Position numbers and translations under genes: made by a program | The notes under the pieces: generated by a model | Database searches by the model: none | What the model saw: only the letters and a program-made list of their open reading frames with translations | What the model was told of the DNA's origin: nothing | Origin: Ligula intestinalis | Lineage: Eukaryota > Platyhelminthes > Cestoda > Diphyllobothriidea > Diphyllobothriidae | Reading direction: 5' to 3' | DNA: 64,000 nucleotides | NCBI GenBank assembly: GCA_036362985.1 | Contig: JAYGXS010000001.1 | Span: 39,634,154 to 39,698,153, forward strand | Shown here: positions 23,367 through 32,979 of the stretch, piece by piece | Layout of the letters: each line of letters begins with the position of its first letter | Numbering within the stretch: the first letter of the stretch is position 1

Positions 23367-23441
23367 GGCCCACTGATGAGCCGGACCCCTCGCAGCTGTA
23401 TCAAGCAGCGGCAGAATACCGGCGAAACACGTGTCTGGGCC
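23367..23441 (+). ncRNA. Type I hammerhead ribozyme, Penelope-style with minimal stem III
   Basis: All core elements are in place. Stem I is GGCCCA (23367-23372) with TGGGCC (23436-23441). The first core strand is CTGATGA (23373-23379). Stem II is GCCGG (23380-23384) with CCGGC (23419-23423), enclosing a 34-nt loop. The second core strand is GAAA (23424-23427). Stem III is the self-complementary CACGTG (23428-23433) plus the A-U pair, and the cleavage site is after GTC (23433-23435). Such a loop-less palindromic stem III cannot form well in one molecule; in known PLE hammerheads this is explained by action as dimers. Cleavage would define RNA ends at base 23435/23436. Activity is inferred, not shown. 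Confidence 0.88.
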
Positions 23442-23486
23442 TTTTAGCAAGTACCTAGGCTATTAGTATGGTAAGTTACAACATCA
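23440..23486. repeat. Right 47-bp arm of hairpin around the ribozyme
   Basis: Begins inside stem I of the hammerhead (its first two bases are the last two of the ribozyme's 3' strand) and reads CCTTTTAGCAAGTACCTAGG onward. The 3' cleavage product would therefore start near this arm. Confidence 0.95.
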
Positions 23487-23568
23487 ATATCAAGCTTGTT
23501 CAGCCGGAAACAGCAGTATTGCAAATGGAGTTTGATAATTAGCTTCCTCGGCAATTAAATAAGGTAGG

Positions 23569-23722
23569 ATGAAACCTGAAGTTTGTTTACCGGAAAATGT
23601 ATGCGGAGCCAAAACCCCTGCAACTGCGTCATACAACGTCGAAGGATCGGCAATGCACGCGTGTCTAGGGTTTTTAACTGGTACGTGCGCTGTCAGTAGG
23701 GTAAGTAATAACGTTGTGTATG
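23569..23722 (+). repeat. Degenerate second hammerhead-like unit
   Basis: Aligns with 23375-23489: GGAGCCAAAACCCCTGCAAC against the stem II side, GCACGCGTGTCTAGGG against ACACGTGTCTGGGCC, and GGGTAAGTAATAACGTTGTG against the right arm. The CTGATGA and GAAA boxes are lost, so this copy should be inactive. It suggests an older or tandem copy of the same terminus. Confidence 0.6.
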
Positions 23723-25589
23723 CTAACGACTGCCTGCTGGCAGCTTTGGAATATTACATTGTTATTCTGCAGTAGTTTATGACTCAAACTTTCATCAAAA
23801 CTTTCGGGCCGAGTCGGAAAAGACATTTTCCGGATGTTTGACTTCAAATTTGCGCATTCCTTTCCTCGAACATTAAACAGGGTGCATCAATTCTCGTTAC
23901 CCCAACATAAACACAGATTTTGACGGTCACCGATTATATAGAGTGGGCTCTTGGTTCAGGTTTCGCAGAGGCTGACTCATTGAACAGCCGATCCAGAGGC
24001 TGAAGTATGACTATAAACAAGTTCCTGTCTAAGTTATACTCTCTCAACAAACAAAAACTGTGCCCACTATCGTAGTCAAACCTACTAAACACCTCAAGAG
24101 CTCTTTAATTCACTTAAACCTGAATGTTCAATCGAAATTAATTGGGCTGCCGCCTAAGCCTATAGCTAGTCTGAAAATTGCATGGGTTGCGTTCTTTGAG
24201 TCAAATTAAAGCGCGATTGGATCGGAGGGTTATATTGACAGCTTGCTGGAGCCCATAGCAGGCATCGTTAGGTTTGTCAAGACCCTGCTAGCCGAAAGGC
24301 GAGGGAGAAAGTTTAGTTTCCACGGTACTTCAAGGGGTCTTCTCGTCCTGAAGGCCTTTTCTTTCAAAAACCATGCTCATGGTATTGACACATCCATGAA
24401 CTCCAGTCGCATTAAGGGCAAAAAGATGCAAACTTGTTACAACGCACATATCATAACTAGTCTCCAATGATCTCGTAACGTTGATATCACTGGATTAGTG
24501 CCATCCATTCTTTCGTATGCTATGAGCTGTCAAACAAAGACGGTTCTATGTCCACCCTAACACTGCAACTATGCCAGGACTCCGCATCCTGGTGGGCTAT
24601 TCCACCTTTTCACATCCGAAACAGAGACCGGGGACTAAGCAAGGCCAGTCAGGTCGTTGAGTGAATAAAGCTCAAGTCCTTAATTTGGACGGGCACGACG
24701 GCAAGCCCGATTAATTAGTGTACCCAGCGTACCCACCCACGCAGTGTGTGGAAAGCCAAACAGACGTAAAGAACTCTAGTTCCTGCTGTCATCGACTGAT
24801 TGACTGTGTTTCATTTTTGGCCAAACCTGTATGATGAAACCAAACAACAGCGGTTTCCAAAATAAAACATTGGCAATGCGCACTTGGCACCCTCTGACCC
24901 CCATCGGCACTTGCGGCGTCCATTGGGGTCCCACTTTCGGGACAACACACGCACACTATGCCCCCGCCCCTGCGTGTGACAGGGATTTTTTGAGAGACCT
25001 CGAATGAGGCCCAGAGCATTTGCGCTCATGGCATTTTAAAAAAACACCAGTAGATCAACGCCTAGGTGGTCCAGCCTCGTTCACCAGCACGAACTCGGTG
25101 GCGTTTGGACCGGGGACTGACAGGAGCACTCCGTCCTAGCTGTCGTTGTCCCGCCTAGCTCTACGTGAATGACATCCGATCTTTCCTAAAATGCTTGCCT
25201 CACCTCGTGCGCGAAAGGGTTGTAAAAACACGATAAGACAGAGAGATGGTCGAAAAGGCTGATTCGTCGAGCCCTTACCCACCCCCATGTTCTTGGTCGA
25301 CCATGTTCTACTCTGCACCACAGAGGTAAAATTCGAGCTCGACGGCCATCGAGAAATACTCAAAACCCGGCCTCTGGCAATCCTCCCGATCTGCACATGA
25401 CCGCTCTGAGTGTATGGGCTGTCCAACTGTAGTAAGCCCACTCTAAAGTTGGAATCCTGTATCTTCGAACGACGTCCATATCTATTCTAGATCAAAGTTG
25501 TTTATTTACTTTTTTACTATGTAATGTCTTGCGTTGTCCAGTGCGTTTTCCATGCTTGCTTCGACGACAGATCAATCCTTCGTCAGGAC
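23723..25589. other. No recognisable gene
   Basis: Mixed-composition DNA with short open frames on both strands, none with conserved motifs. Confidence 0.4.
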
Positions 25590-25945
25590 AGACGAACGAC
25601 GTATCGCCGGGGGTTTGTTAAGTGAAACCCAAGCGGCTGCAATCTTTAGGCCCGGTTCCTTAAGAGAAGATAAGTCATGGGAGGTCAGAGTGGAAGTAAC
25701 AGTCAATTCTGTACAGAAGGAAGTGGAGAATAGGCAGATGTAGTTTGACTGTCAGACAAGCGAACAACCGCCGGCCACAGGCATGCATCTGAAGTGAGGT
25801 GCCCGTGGGAATCGCCATAGCGTCTGTAGCGGCCTTTGAGTGAGTCAGCCTTGACAGATGGCGTAGGCGGCCAGTGCATGTGTACTCGTTGACGGTGGTG
25901 AACCTCCGTACGAGGTCGCATGCGCGGTATGACTCACCACAGACC
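25590..25945 (+). repeat. Dispersed repeat D, copy 2
   Basis: Begins TATCGCCGGGGGTTTGTTAA, followed by GGCTGCAATCTTTAGGCCCG, GGTCAGAGTGGAAGTAAC and TGACTGTCAGACAAGCGAAC. Colinear with the minus strand of 37925-38390 and with 61990-62360. Confidence 0.7.
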
Positions 25946-26261
25946 ATCTAAAAGGTAGGAGGATCTCAAGCCGATTTCAAAGGTCTAATTAACAGCTTGA
26001 ACCACTACTTGAGCCGAAAAGGTGCTAAATGGATACAATGCACGCGGCTGATTAGGGGAACTAAAAGGGTTTGCTCGTGGACAGTAATTGGAACGAAGAA
26101 GGTGACCTCCCGTTTTGGACCACTTGTAAGCTGTTTTACTGATGAGGATGACTTGTATAGCCTCCTAAAAAGCACACGGGAAAAGGAACGCCCCACCCAC
26201 CCACCCCGGTTATAAGAGGTGGCCTCTCGATAAATTTCAGGGCGGGTTTATATTCCCCTGT
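25946..26261. other. No recognisable gene
   Basis: A 72-codon frame lies on + and a 63-codon frame on -, mutually overlapping and without motifs. Confidence 0.4.
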
Positions 26262-26540
26262 CTCATCTCTAACACTAACCCTAACACTAACTAAACTGCA
26301 AACTTGATCTTAATCCTAACCCTGCCCCAAACCTAAACCCTACGGCTAACATGAACGCAAACCATAATCTCTGACACAATCCTGATTTTTAAGCCCAATT
26401 ATGACCTTATCCCCAAACCAAAACGTAACCCCAAACTTAATCCTAACCATCACCCTACTTCCACACATAATTTCCCCGGAAGTTGCCGCAAAGTCACATG
26501 TATAATGGTCGGTTCCTGTTCCCGTGTCCTGTTTAAACAG
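26262..26540 (-). mobile_element. MITE with degenerate telomere-like internal repeats, copy 1
   Basis: About 200 bp of imperfect CTAACCCTAAC/CCTAACCNT units end in GGTCGGTTCCTGTTCCCGTG followed by TCCTGTTTAAAC, the terminal sequence also found, inverted or direct, at 44989-45330, 59612-59850 and, as fragments, at 31975-32075 and 42570-42720. The left end is eroded. Because the repeats sit between conserved ends, this is a transposable unit and not a fused telomere. Confidence 0.65.
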
Positions 26541-28688
26541 TCCTACAAGTCAAACTTATTGTTTTCTGCCTAAATGAAATGTGATTCGGTAAAGGGCTCC
26601 GAATCTTGTTATGCCAAGTGCCTCCCAGTTCTGTGATTTTGAGGAGATGTCAATGTATATAGGCCCTAGCTTGCCATGGAAGAAAGGGTGCCCAATGGCG
26701 AGAAGTGGGCCCGTCAGTGTTGATTTGCCTACTTTGTTAGTCAAACTCCGGATCAGAAGGCTTGGCATAGAAGCCGCAACTAACGGTGACGTTCCCGGAT
26801 CTATCTTGATCAAAGATTTAAGTTGGCATTTACGTTTTCGCTCAGTGGTCGGCATGGTGACCGTCTGAAGGGGTCCTAAACGGAAAACTCTAAGAGAAAC
26901 TGAAGTACCCATCTCGGTTCTGCAATCCAGCTAATTCCTTAAACTTCATTTCCATGTGATTTTGAATTGTTCCGTAACCAACTGATTGAGTACAACCAGG
27001 GTACCCCCCTAGTAGCCAGTTGTGACCTTGAAAAAACTAGGACCAGGGAAGTGGCCGTGTTTGCCTCATTAGAACAAACTCAGTCAATTGCTTCGAAGAT
27101 CAACAACATTTATCTGTCCACGGAACCACGCCCTCTCAGCGTCTGCACTCCGTATTTGCACCAAATAGCCAATGAAAAACCAAGTCAACCACAACTATTA
27201 GGCAGGAATGGACACACCCCGATCTATTAATTGCACAAAACAAGCACTTTCTGTAGGAGTGGCAAAGGTCACGGACAAGCCATCAGCTACCACGCCGAAG
27301 TCGGCCAACTTATGGTAACAGAGGAGCCATCTGCGTCGTGTTTTAGCATATGCTTGCGTTTTGGTTACATCTAGTGGTCAGGGTTGTAACTAACTAAATG
27401 AAGTTGGAAGAAACTCGAAATTGTTCTGTATCCACCTGCTCGCATTCTCTATAGTCTCTCCTCCCCCTCCCACCCACTGCTATCGAAGTTTGACCAACTT
27501 CGGCCTTATTCCTGGGTGCTCGTTAGTGACCTCTGCCATCCAGAAGGAGCTTGTTTTTTTCGAAACTAATGGATCGCTGTGTGCGCCTATTGCTGATTTA
27601 ATTAATTCCTTATTTGCAGCGACGAGAGATTAGGGGTACTGGTGATCTTCTGTCCCATTAAGTGCCTATGACCCATCTTCTAGACCCCGTCTGTGGACTA
27701 TTCGTGTAGTGTGCGAGGGCGTGTTTGCTTTTCTAGTCACCCATGGTGGTTTGGTGTATGACTGCCTGAATTAAGGCAGAATAAATGCGAAGTTTTACTC
27801 TACAGATCGATCAGTATTGCCTGCCATCTACCCTGTTCCCCTCTACAGACACCAGACTACAATATTTTTTGTAATTTTGGAGAACGGGATGAATTCTGGA
27901 AAATATTCTGGATTTAAACTTTGAAAGGCAACGCTCCTTGATCGAAAAGTCTTAGCTGAGGAGTGGTAATTTTTGGGAGCATACGCTGGAGGAAAAATTG
28001 CATTAAATTATCACTAGCATTGCTATGCATATTGCTACGTCAGATATGCCATGCCTGCATCTTGAGCAAATGTGAAAAATTTACTCTGCGAACAGATCTT
28101 TGTCAACATTATTGAGTGTGAAATCACTCCATTCACACTCCCCCCATATCCGACTATCAGAACGGTAGATTCAGTTTTGTTATCAAAATAGTCAGGCGAG
28201 GTGTGAACCCGTAACTAAGCTGATCTGTGGCATAACACTGTCTAAAAATTTAGCTAGTTAGCCCTAGGAAACAAAAGGAGAAGCTGATTCCAAATATTTA
28301 TTTTACATTTGCAAAAGACAAGAAGGTAGATAGAGCTTTAATCTGTATACTTAATAAAAGTCTTGCCTGCCTCTGTGTGGACCTCCATTATCATTGGTGG
28401 ACGGCAGGTATTTGTAAGTCGATCACGGAGCTTGGGCACACAAACGCGCGCATGCGCGCCTGTCCGTAGTTCAGTCACACGCGAAGCGTCCCTGCCTTTC
28501 GAGCGCCAGTCTGCACGTCGATCACACAGGGAACAGTGCTGGTGTCACTGTGTCTGTGTTTGTCCTCTGTATCGTTGGTGGCAGGCCGCTGTTTCAGACT
28601 CGCGATTGACACCCGACGTGACAGGCGGATGTGAATACGCCACGGGGGATGGGCGGGGGTGGGGTGGAGGAGCAAAAAGGGCGAAGCT
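26541..28688. other. No recognisable gene
   Basis: A 118-codon frame at 26556-26912 (-) and an overlapping 85-codon frame (+) show no family signature. The remainder has only short frames. A short sentence near 28240 (TTTAGCTAGTTAGCCCTAGG) is followed by AT-rich DNA. Confidence 0.4.
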
Positions 28689-28875
28689 GCTAACATCTCG
28701 AGTGATCGGAAGAGTAAGTGCAGGGGTTCTGCCAACGCTACGGCTAGCTCTTTTAACAGCTTTGCAGGTATTCCATCCGGACCTCATGACTTCATTTCTC
28801 GGAGCAATAAAGTTCCCGCAGACCACTAGCTTCCACGAGAGAAACCGAATCAATGGTCGGAATCTCATCCACGCT
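28689..28875 (-). pseudogene. Non-LTR (LINE) reverse transcriptase fragment
   Basis: On the minus strand GPDGIPAKLLKEL-AVALAEPLHLLFRSLE is the start of a non-LTR RT domain (the SPGPDGIP motif and following helix). The residue before Gly is a TGA stop, and upstream residues (IPTIDSVSLVEASGLREL) are in another frame, so at least one frameshift and one nonsense change exist. Homology ends abruptly at about 28689. The clade (CR1, RTE or other) cannot be settled from so little. Confidence 0.75.
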
Positions 28876-30157
28876 TAATTTGATGGTGGTTAATTCGGCC
28901 TCTCTCATGAAAAAAAAACCGATTCAAAGAAGCGGGATGGATGTTGAAACCTATCTTTGTTCTCGCAAACTTTTAAATCATCATCATAATCAACTAATCA
29001 ATCAACCTACATGTTTTCATAGGAACACGGTGTTTATCGGGTTTTATGGGCGGGGAATTAAGATACGCAGTGGAATATACTTTAATAAATGCTAAATGCA
29101 TTTTTATGTTACTGTTTTTAGAGGTGCTGTTAATTTATATCAATAGATTTTCCTAATCTGTATTATCATTTAGCTTATTTCGGGAAAACCCGATAATCAA
29201 CTTACAGGTTTCTTGAATTTCCCGAAAAATTGAAATAGTGGTTAGGAGCTTGTCTACTTCAACCTACCTGTGGTACAACTTACCGTTCTGGAGTTAGATT
29301 AGTATAGTCCGCGGCGCGAAGCGCCGCGCACACCTCCAATTTACATGCGGAACAACCTGCTCCCAGCGGCCGCGGGAAGCAACTTCGACTACCTTTTTTC
29401 ACTTTACACTTACTTGTAAAATTTTCCTTGTCTGCCTATCCTATTTCCCCACCCCACAAAACTCTAAAACCACCGTTTTTGCAGTGCATAATGCTGGGTC
29501 TAGGGGTATATGAGTGGGACTACATAAGCTACTTTTGCCCAAAAGTCCTACAAAACCAGATTTGAACAAATTTTTCGAGCATGACCTTTACAACCATATT
29601 AAGTTAGATCTGACCGTGGCTCTGCAGACAAGACATTCCCGTTCAAAGACTCATAAAGCACAGTGACTGAAAAGGTACATTCCAGACACCCTATGTATTC
29701 AAGTTATTTGGACCCTATCAGAACAAAAGGTTTTGGTGCCATTAAACGGCTGCCTAAGTTTCCCTAAAGGCAATCAACCGACTGAAGAGAAAATTATCGA
29801 TCGGTTGGAAAGCCCGCATGCGCTCATGGCTGGCACAGTTGTAGGAAGTAGAGGCGTCCTCGCCCCTTGTGAACCACGCGACTGGTCGTTTCATGTTCTA
29901 TTATAATTTCAGAACAGAGGTGATGGATGAAAGAGGAGAAGGGTAAAACGTATTAACAAACACTACTGGAGGAACGACGGTGAAAACAAAATGGGTTGAT
30001 AAAGATAAAGTTTACTCGGGGAGTTTCTCTTTCACTATCTTCACTCCTTGACTCGACTCCGCCACGTTCTCACCTGAAGGGGAACAAAAACAGGCACTTC
30101 AATTAACCGCTCAAAACTGTCCCGTCTCCGAGTCACACCCAAATTCGAATGCCCGCC
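28876..30157. other. No recognisable gene; isolated GC-rich hairpin
   Basis: AT-rich in its first third, then mixed. The only structural feature I see is the hairpin listed at 29298-29328. Confidence 0.4.
29298..29328 (-). mobile_element. Possible Helitron 3' terminus
   Basis: CGCGGCGC (29310-29317) and GCGCCGCG (29321-29328) form a perfect 8-bp stem with a GAA loop. Read on the minus strand the hairpin is followed by GACTATACTAAT. Helitrons end in a GC-rich hairpin about ten bases before CTRR, and CTAA followed by T fits. No 5' TC end or Rep/helicase coding sequence was identified, so this is tentative. Confidence 0.3.
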
Positions 30158-30255
30158 GTTACATAACCCTAAACATAACCTTGACATTAGCACTAGTCTT
30201 AACCTTAAACCTCACTCTATGCTCCGTAGTATCTGGCGCAAAGCCATGGGGGCAC
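30158..30255 (-). repeat. Telomere-like MITE, truncated copy
   Basis: Contains CATAACCCTAAACATAACC and CTTAACCTTAAACCTCACTC followed by TCTGGCGCAAAGCCATGGGG, which resembles the subterminal region of the other copies (TTGCGTCAAATT, reverse sense). Terminal repeats are missing. Confidence 0.5.
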
Positions 30256-31439
30256 CACCCGCTCTTATGTCCTATGTAGGGGGGAGGGCAAATAAGACAG
30301 TGAAATTTTCGCGTTAACGGCCGAATTCCATGATAAGGCACTTGCCGCATTGAGTGTGTCGCTGTCGTGTAGGAATTCCACTCTGAAAGGCTCTCAACCG
30401 TAGAATCATCTGAAATCGCAAGCGTTAAACCCACCCACAACATACCCCCCAGAATTGCTCGTGCGCATTGCAGGGAAGAATTTTATCTACAGCTTTGCTC
30501 CCTCCTCAATTCTCCATTGTATTCCCTAAAGTGAACCCTGTGGGTCCATTCAGAGTTAATCCAAAGCCCCTTCCGGTCATCTGCCTTGGCGTCAAATGAG
30601 AATCCACTTTGGTGGCCTGTCAGCTCGAATTCCCCGCGCGCACGCGTGCGCGCCCAGGGTCCTGCGCTCGGCTGAGCAGCCGCAGGAGCCGAGGGGGATT
30701 CCAAGTCAGTGGAGTGCGTGAAAATGAATCGTTCGAACGGAAAAGTTTCATCCAACCGTCGGAGAGCTGTTTCAGTCCCAGACACCCCCACCCCACCCCC
30801 TACCGAGGCAATTGTATCATTCGGCGGCATTCTGCCTATAATGACTCACTGTCCGACGCCGGTTCCGACTGGAGACGAAATTATACACCGTCTGTGACTA
30901 GACTCCGGAAACCCGATCCACCTACCGCTGCTGCTGCTGCTGCCGTAGAGACGAGACTGAGGACGAAACAACCTTCTGTTCCATCTAACGACATATTTTA
31001 AAAGTTCTATTTCAAAAGCCTTGCGATTCTGAAGCAATGAGGGGAGGGGGGCGAGGAGCGGGGAATATACTCGAACTCCCCGTTTAGTCCAGACACAAGT
31101 GTAGGCACGCAAAAACCGAAAACTGTTTGGACCGTCAGGTTTTGGAATTTTGTAACAAATTTCGTTCGGTAGACGAGAATGCGTGGGAATAGGAACGCTC
31201 CACTCAAATAGTTAAAGATGACCCTGCGCATAATTCCAAGATGCGTAAAAGTCTCTGTGTCTTCAACCTAACGCTAGACCTAAGCAAGGATAGACAGGCG
31301 CTCACCGATCGGTTGCGGAACTCACTCGTCGCTTTGCGCCTTGGGGTTCGCTCTCGAGTCCCGCTAGCAAAAGACAGAAAGGGACAAATAAGTTCCGTAA
31401 CTGATCGGTAAACGCCTGTTTACTATTGTGTATTTGTAG
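30256..31439. other. No recognisable gene
   Basis: GC-rich island around 30630-30700 with an alternating purine-pyrimidine run (GCGCGCACGCGTGCGCGCCC). A CTG/GCT run lies near 30928-30944. Frames up to 130 codons are low complexity and uncalled. Confidence 0.4.
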
Positions 31440-31760
31440 TGCTCGCTGCCGGCCGACGCCCTCCATTACTTTGTCCGGCGTCATCGTTCAAGGCCAGCTG
31501 CCTCAAGGTCATCTGAAACCCCGACCAGCGCTTATCCACACCCTCGGCTGCCAGACATCACTTCGGATCACGCCACCCTAGCGGAAGGTCGTGCTCTCCG
31601 TAGTCAGCTTTCTTCCATCTATTCTTCGTTCCTCTGTGTAGACAATATAATATTCCTACTATTCTGGCCTCCACTGACTTCTCCTCGCCTAAGGAACCAT
31701 GGCCTGAAGATAGCAGTTGCTAGATTTTAACTCACTTAACCCCTGCGATATATATTCTCG
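31440..31760 (-). repeat. Dispersed repeat D, copy 3
   Basis: Shares the series TATCGCAGGGG, AGCAACTGC(G/T)ATCTTCAGGCC-like, CTAAGGAACCATGGCCTGAAG and ACAATATAATATTCCTACTA (plus-strand text for the last two) with the other copies. The upstream limit near 31440 is approximate. Confidence 0.65.
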
Positions 31761-31785
31761 ATCGAAACCAGCGAGGAACCGAATC

Positions 31786-31934
31786 CGTGGTGCAGTGGTT
31801 AGAGCGTTGGACTTCGAGTTACCAAGTTCGCGGATCGAAGCTCGGAGGTCGCCGTCCCTGTGGTTGGGTATGGCTGGTTGAAGACTGCTAAAAAGCCAGA
31901 AATGGTCATTCCAGGCTCCCTTGTCGTTTTCGAT
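31786..31934 (+). mobile_element. tRNA-derived SINE, family S, copy 1
   Basis: The A box TGGTGCAGTGGTTAGAGC and B-box region GCGGATCGAAGCTCGG form a tRNA-like head. The body ends GGTTGAAGACTGCTAAAAAG, CCAGAAATGGTCATTCC, the segment shared with 36628-36728 and 44687-44830. No coding capacity; it would rely on another element's RT. Confidence 0.75.
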
Positions 31935-31974
31935 AATGCATTTTTGCGTATACTGAAACCGTAGTATCTATCGT

Positions 31975-32075
31975 AAGTCTGACCCTAACTTCTTTGCAAT
32001 TTAATGCAAAACCCCCATGTATTATGGATGGTTCCTGTTTCATATCCCATTAAGGCGGCCATATAATTAATCCTT
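31975..32075 (-). repeat. End fragment of the telomere-like MITE
   Basis: GACCCTAACTTCTTTGCAAT, then CCCCATGTATTATGGATGGT, TCCTGTTTCATATCCCATTA and AGGCGGCCATATA match the termini of the copies at 44989-45330 and 26262-26540. Confidence 0.55.
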
Positions 32076-32979
32076 ACCTAAGGAACTGCCCTAGCCACGA
32101 GAGTTGAGAACGAGTTTTTATGATTGCAGCTACCACCACACACAGCGCAGTTGGGCGGTTGTTGCGGCCATAATCTAGCCGTAGAAGGTGAGTTCACTTC
32201 CGTGGGCCATTTGAACGAAGTAGATTATGGGGAAAGCAATAGAAGAATACAATTTCAAAAACACACACTGGCCTTCCATCTTAACACATTTTCGAGAGCA
32301 AAATACATAAATTTCTTCGGGCACATGAGCGCTCCTCTCCGTTCTTATCATTCCTTATCTTCTAACAGCATGCCAAATCACTGACATACGAAACCCTTAT
32401 AACTGTCAAGTCTGAATGCATGCTTCCATCCTCCCAGCTCCGTTCTGTTTTAGCAGAAAACATTCTGCATTTCTAAATAAACAAAACTGTTGACTGTCGT
32501 CATCCTAACTTCGATATTACGAGTCCTATTATGTAACTAGTTGCCTTTCGCACGCCTGCGAAGTAGTCATAAGATTGTATGTGAAGATTTAAAACTCGCA
32601 AGATTTATTTAAGCTACCAACTTCTGACTTTCAAATTCAAATGCTTTACAAAATCGTATACTGACAGGGCGATTTCGCCGTATTATCATCGGTACACCGT
32701 TGGATTATCCCAAATGTAGTTCCATTTGCGACTTCAGTCCTTTTTATTCTGCAATTCGAATTAAAAAACCCTCGAAGCTGAAGAATTTTACAGCCTATAA
32801 TGGAGGTTTTTGCTTCCATTCTTAACTCCAGTTTACATTGTGTCATCAGTGACGAAAGCTTTTTTGTCGTACAAATGGCTGGCACTTAGACGGTATGCCC
32901 TCTTTCCGAGTGCATTTAAAGGTCAGCAGACGTCTACCTACTATACTTGTTTATATTATTTCGTCAAAATTGGCTACAA
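32076..32979. other. No recognisable gene
   Basis: AT-rich DNA with short frames only, up to the AA that precedes the next element. Confidence 0.4.

Larger units (their letters stand above)
23117..23489 (+). mobile_element. 373-bp hammerhead-bearing insertion with 7-bp target duplication
   Basis: TCAAGCT occurs at 23110-23116 and again at 23490-23496. Without the interval between, the flanks align gap-free with copy B of the host repeat (51108-51759), which acts as the empty site. The insert consists of about 167 bp of unique sequence, a 47-bp arm, a hammerhead core and the inverted 47-bp arm, which ends three bases before the 3' border. The unique part could encode a few residues (SLEKFISDRGIYQYIEGL then stop), possibly the end of an element protein. 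Hammerheads in PLE terminal repeats are known, so this is probably a truncated PLE terminus, though a separate retrozyme-like family is possible. Confidence 0.75.
22368..23522 (+). repeat. Dispersed repeat of unknown class, copy A (filled site)
   Basis: Matches 51108-51759 in inverse orientation over about 700 bp. Shared words include TTTCGTCTTTCT, ACGCAGTCAAGAACAAAG-like, GGTTTTATG(C/T)GACTTCAGGA, GCCTATCCACCACAA and CAGCATTCGAGGGAGGAAGG. Copy A carries an extra 380 bp (one target repeat plus the 373-bp insert at 23117-23489). No protein domain is recognisable in either copy. Confidence 0.8.

Noticed and set aside
26262..26540. Interstitial telomere or chromosome fusion scar
   Set aside because: The array is bounded by ends shared with other dispersed copies and is highly degenerate, so a transposon origin is more likely.
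26556..26912. 118-codon frame on the minus strand
   Set aside because: No family signature and an equally long frame on the other strand.
28363..28878. 171-codon open frame on the plus strand
   Set aside because: Its C-terminal part is antisense to the LINE RT fragment and the rest is Arg/Ser-rich with no motif, so it is probably a chance frame.
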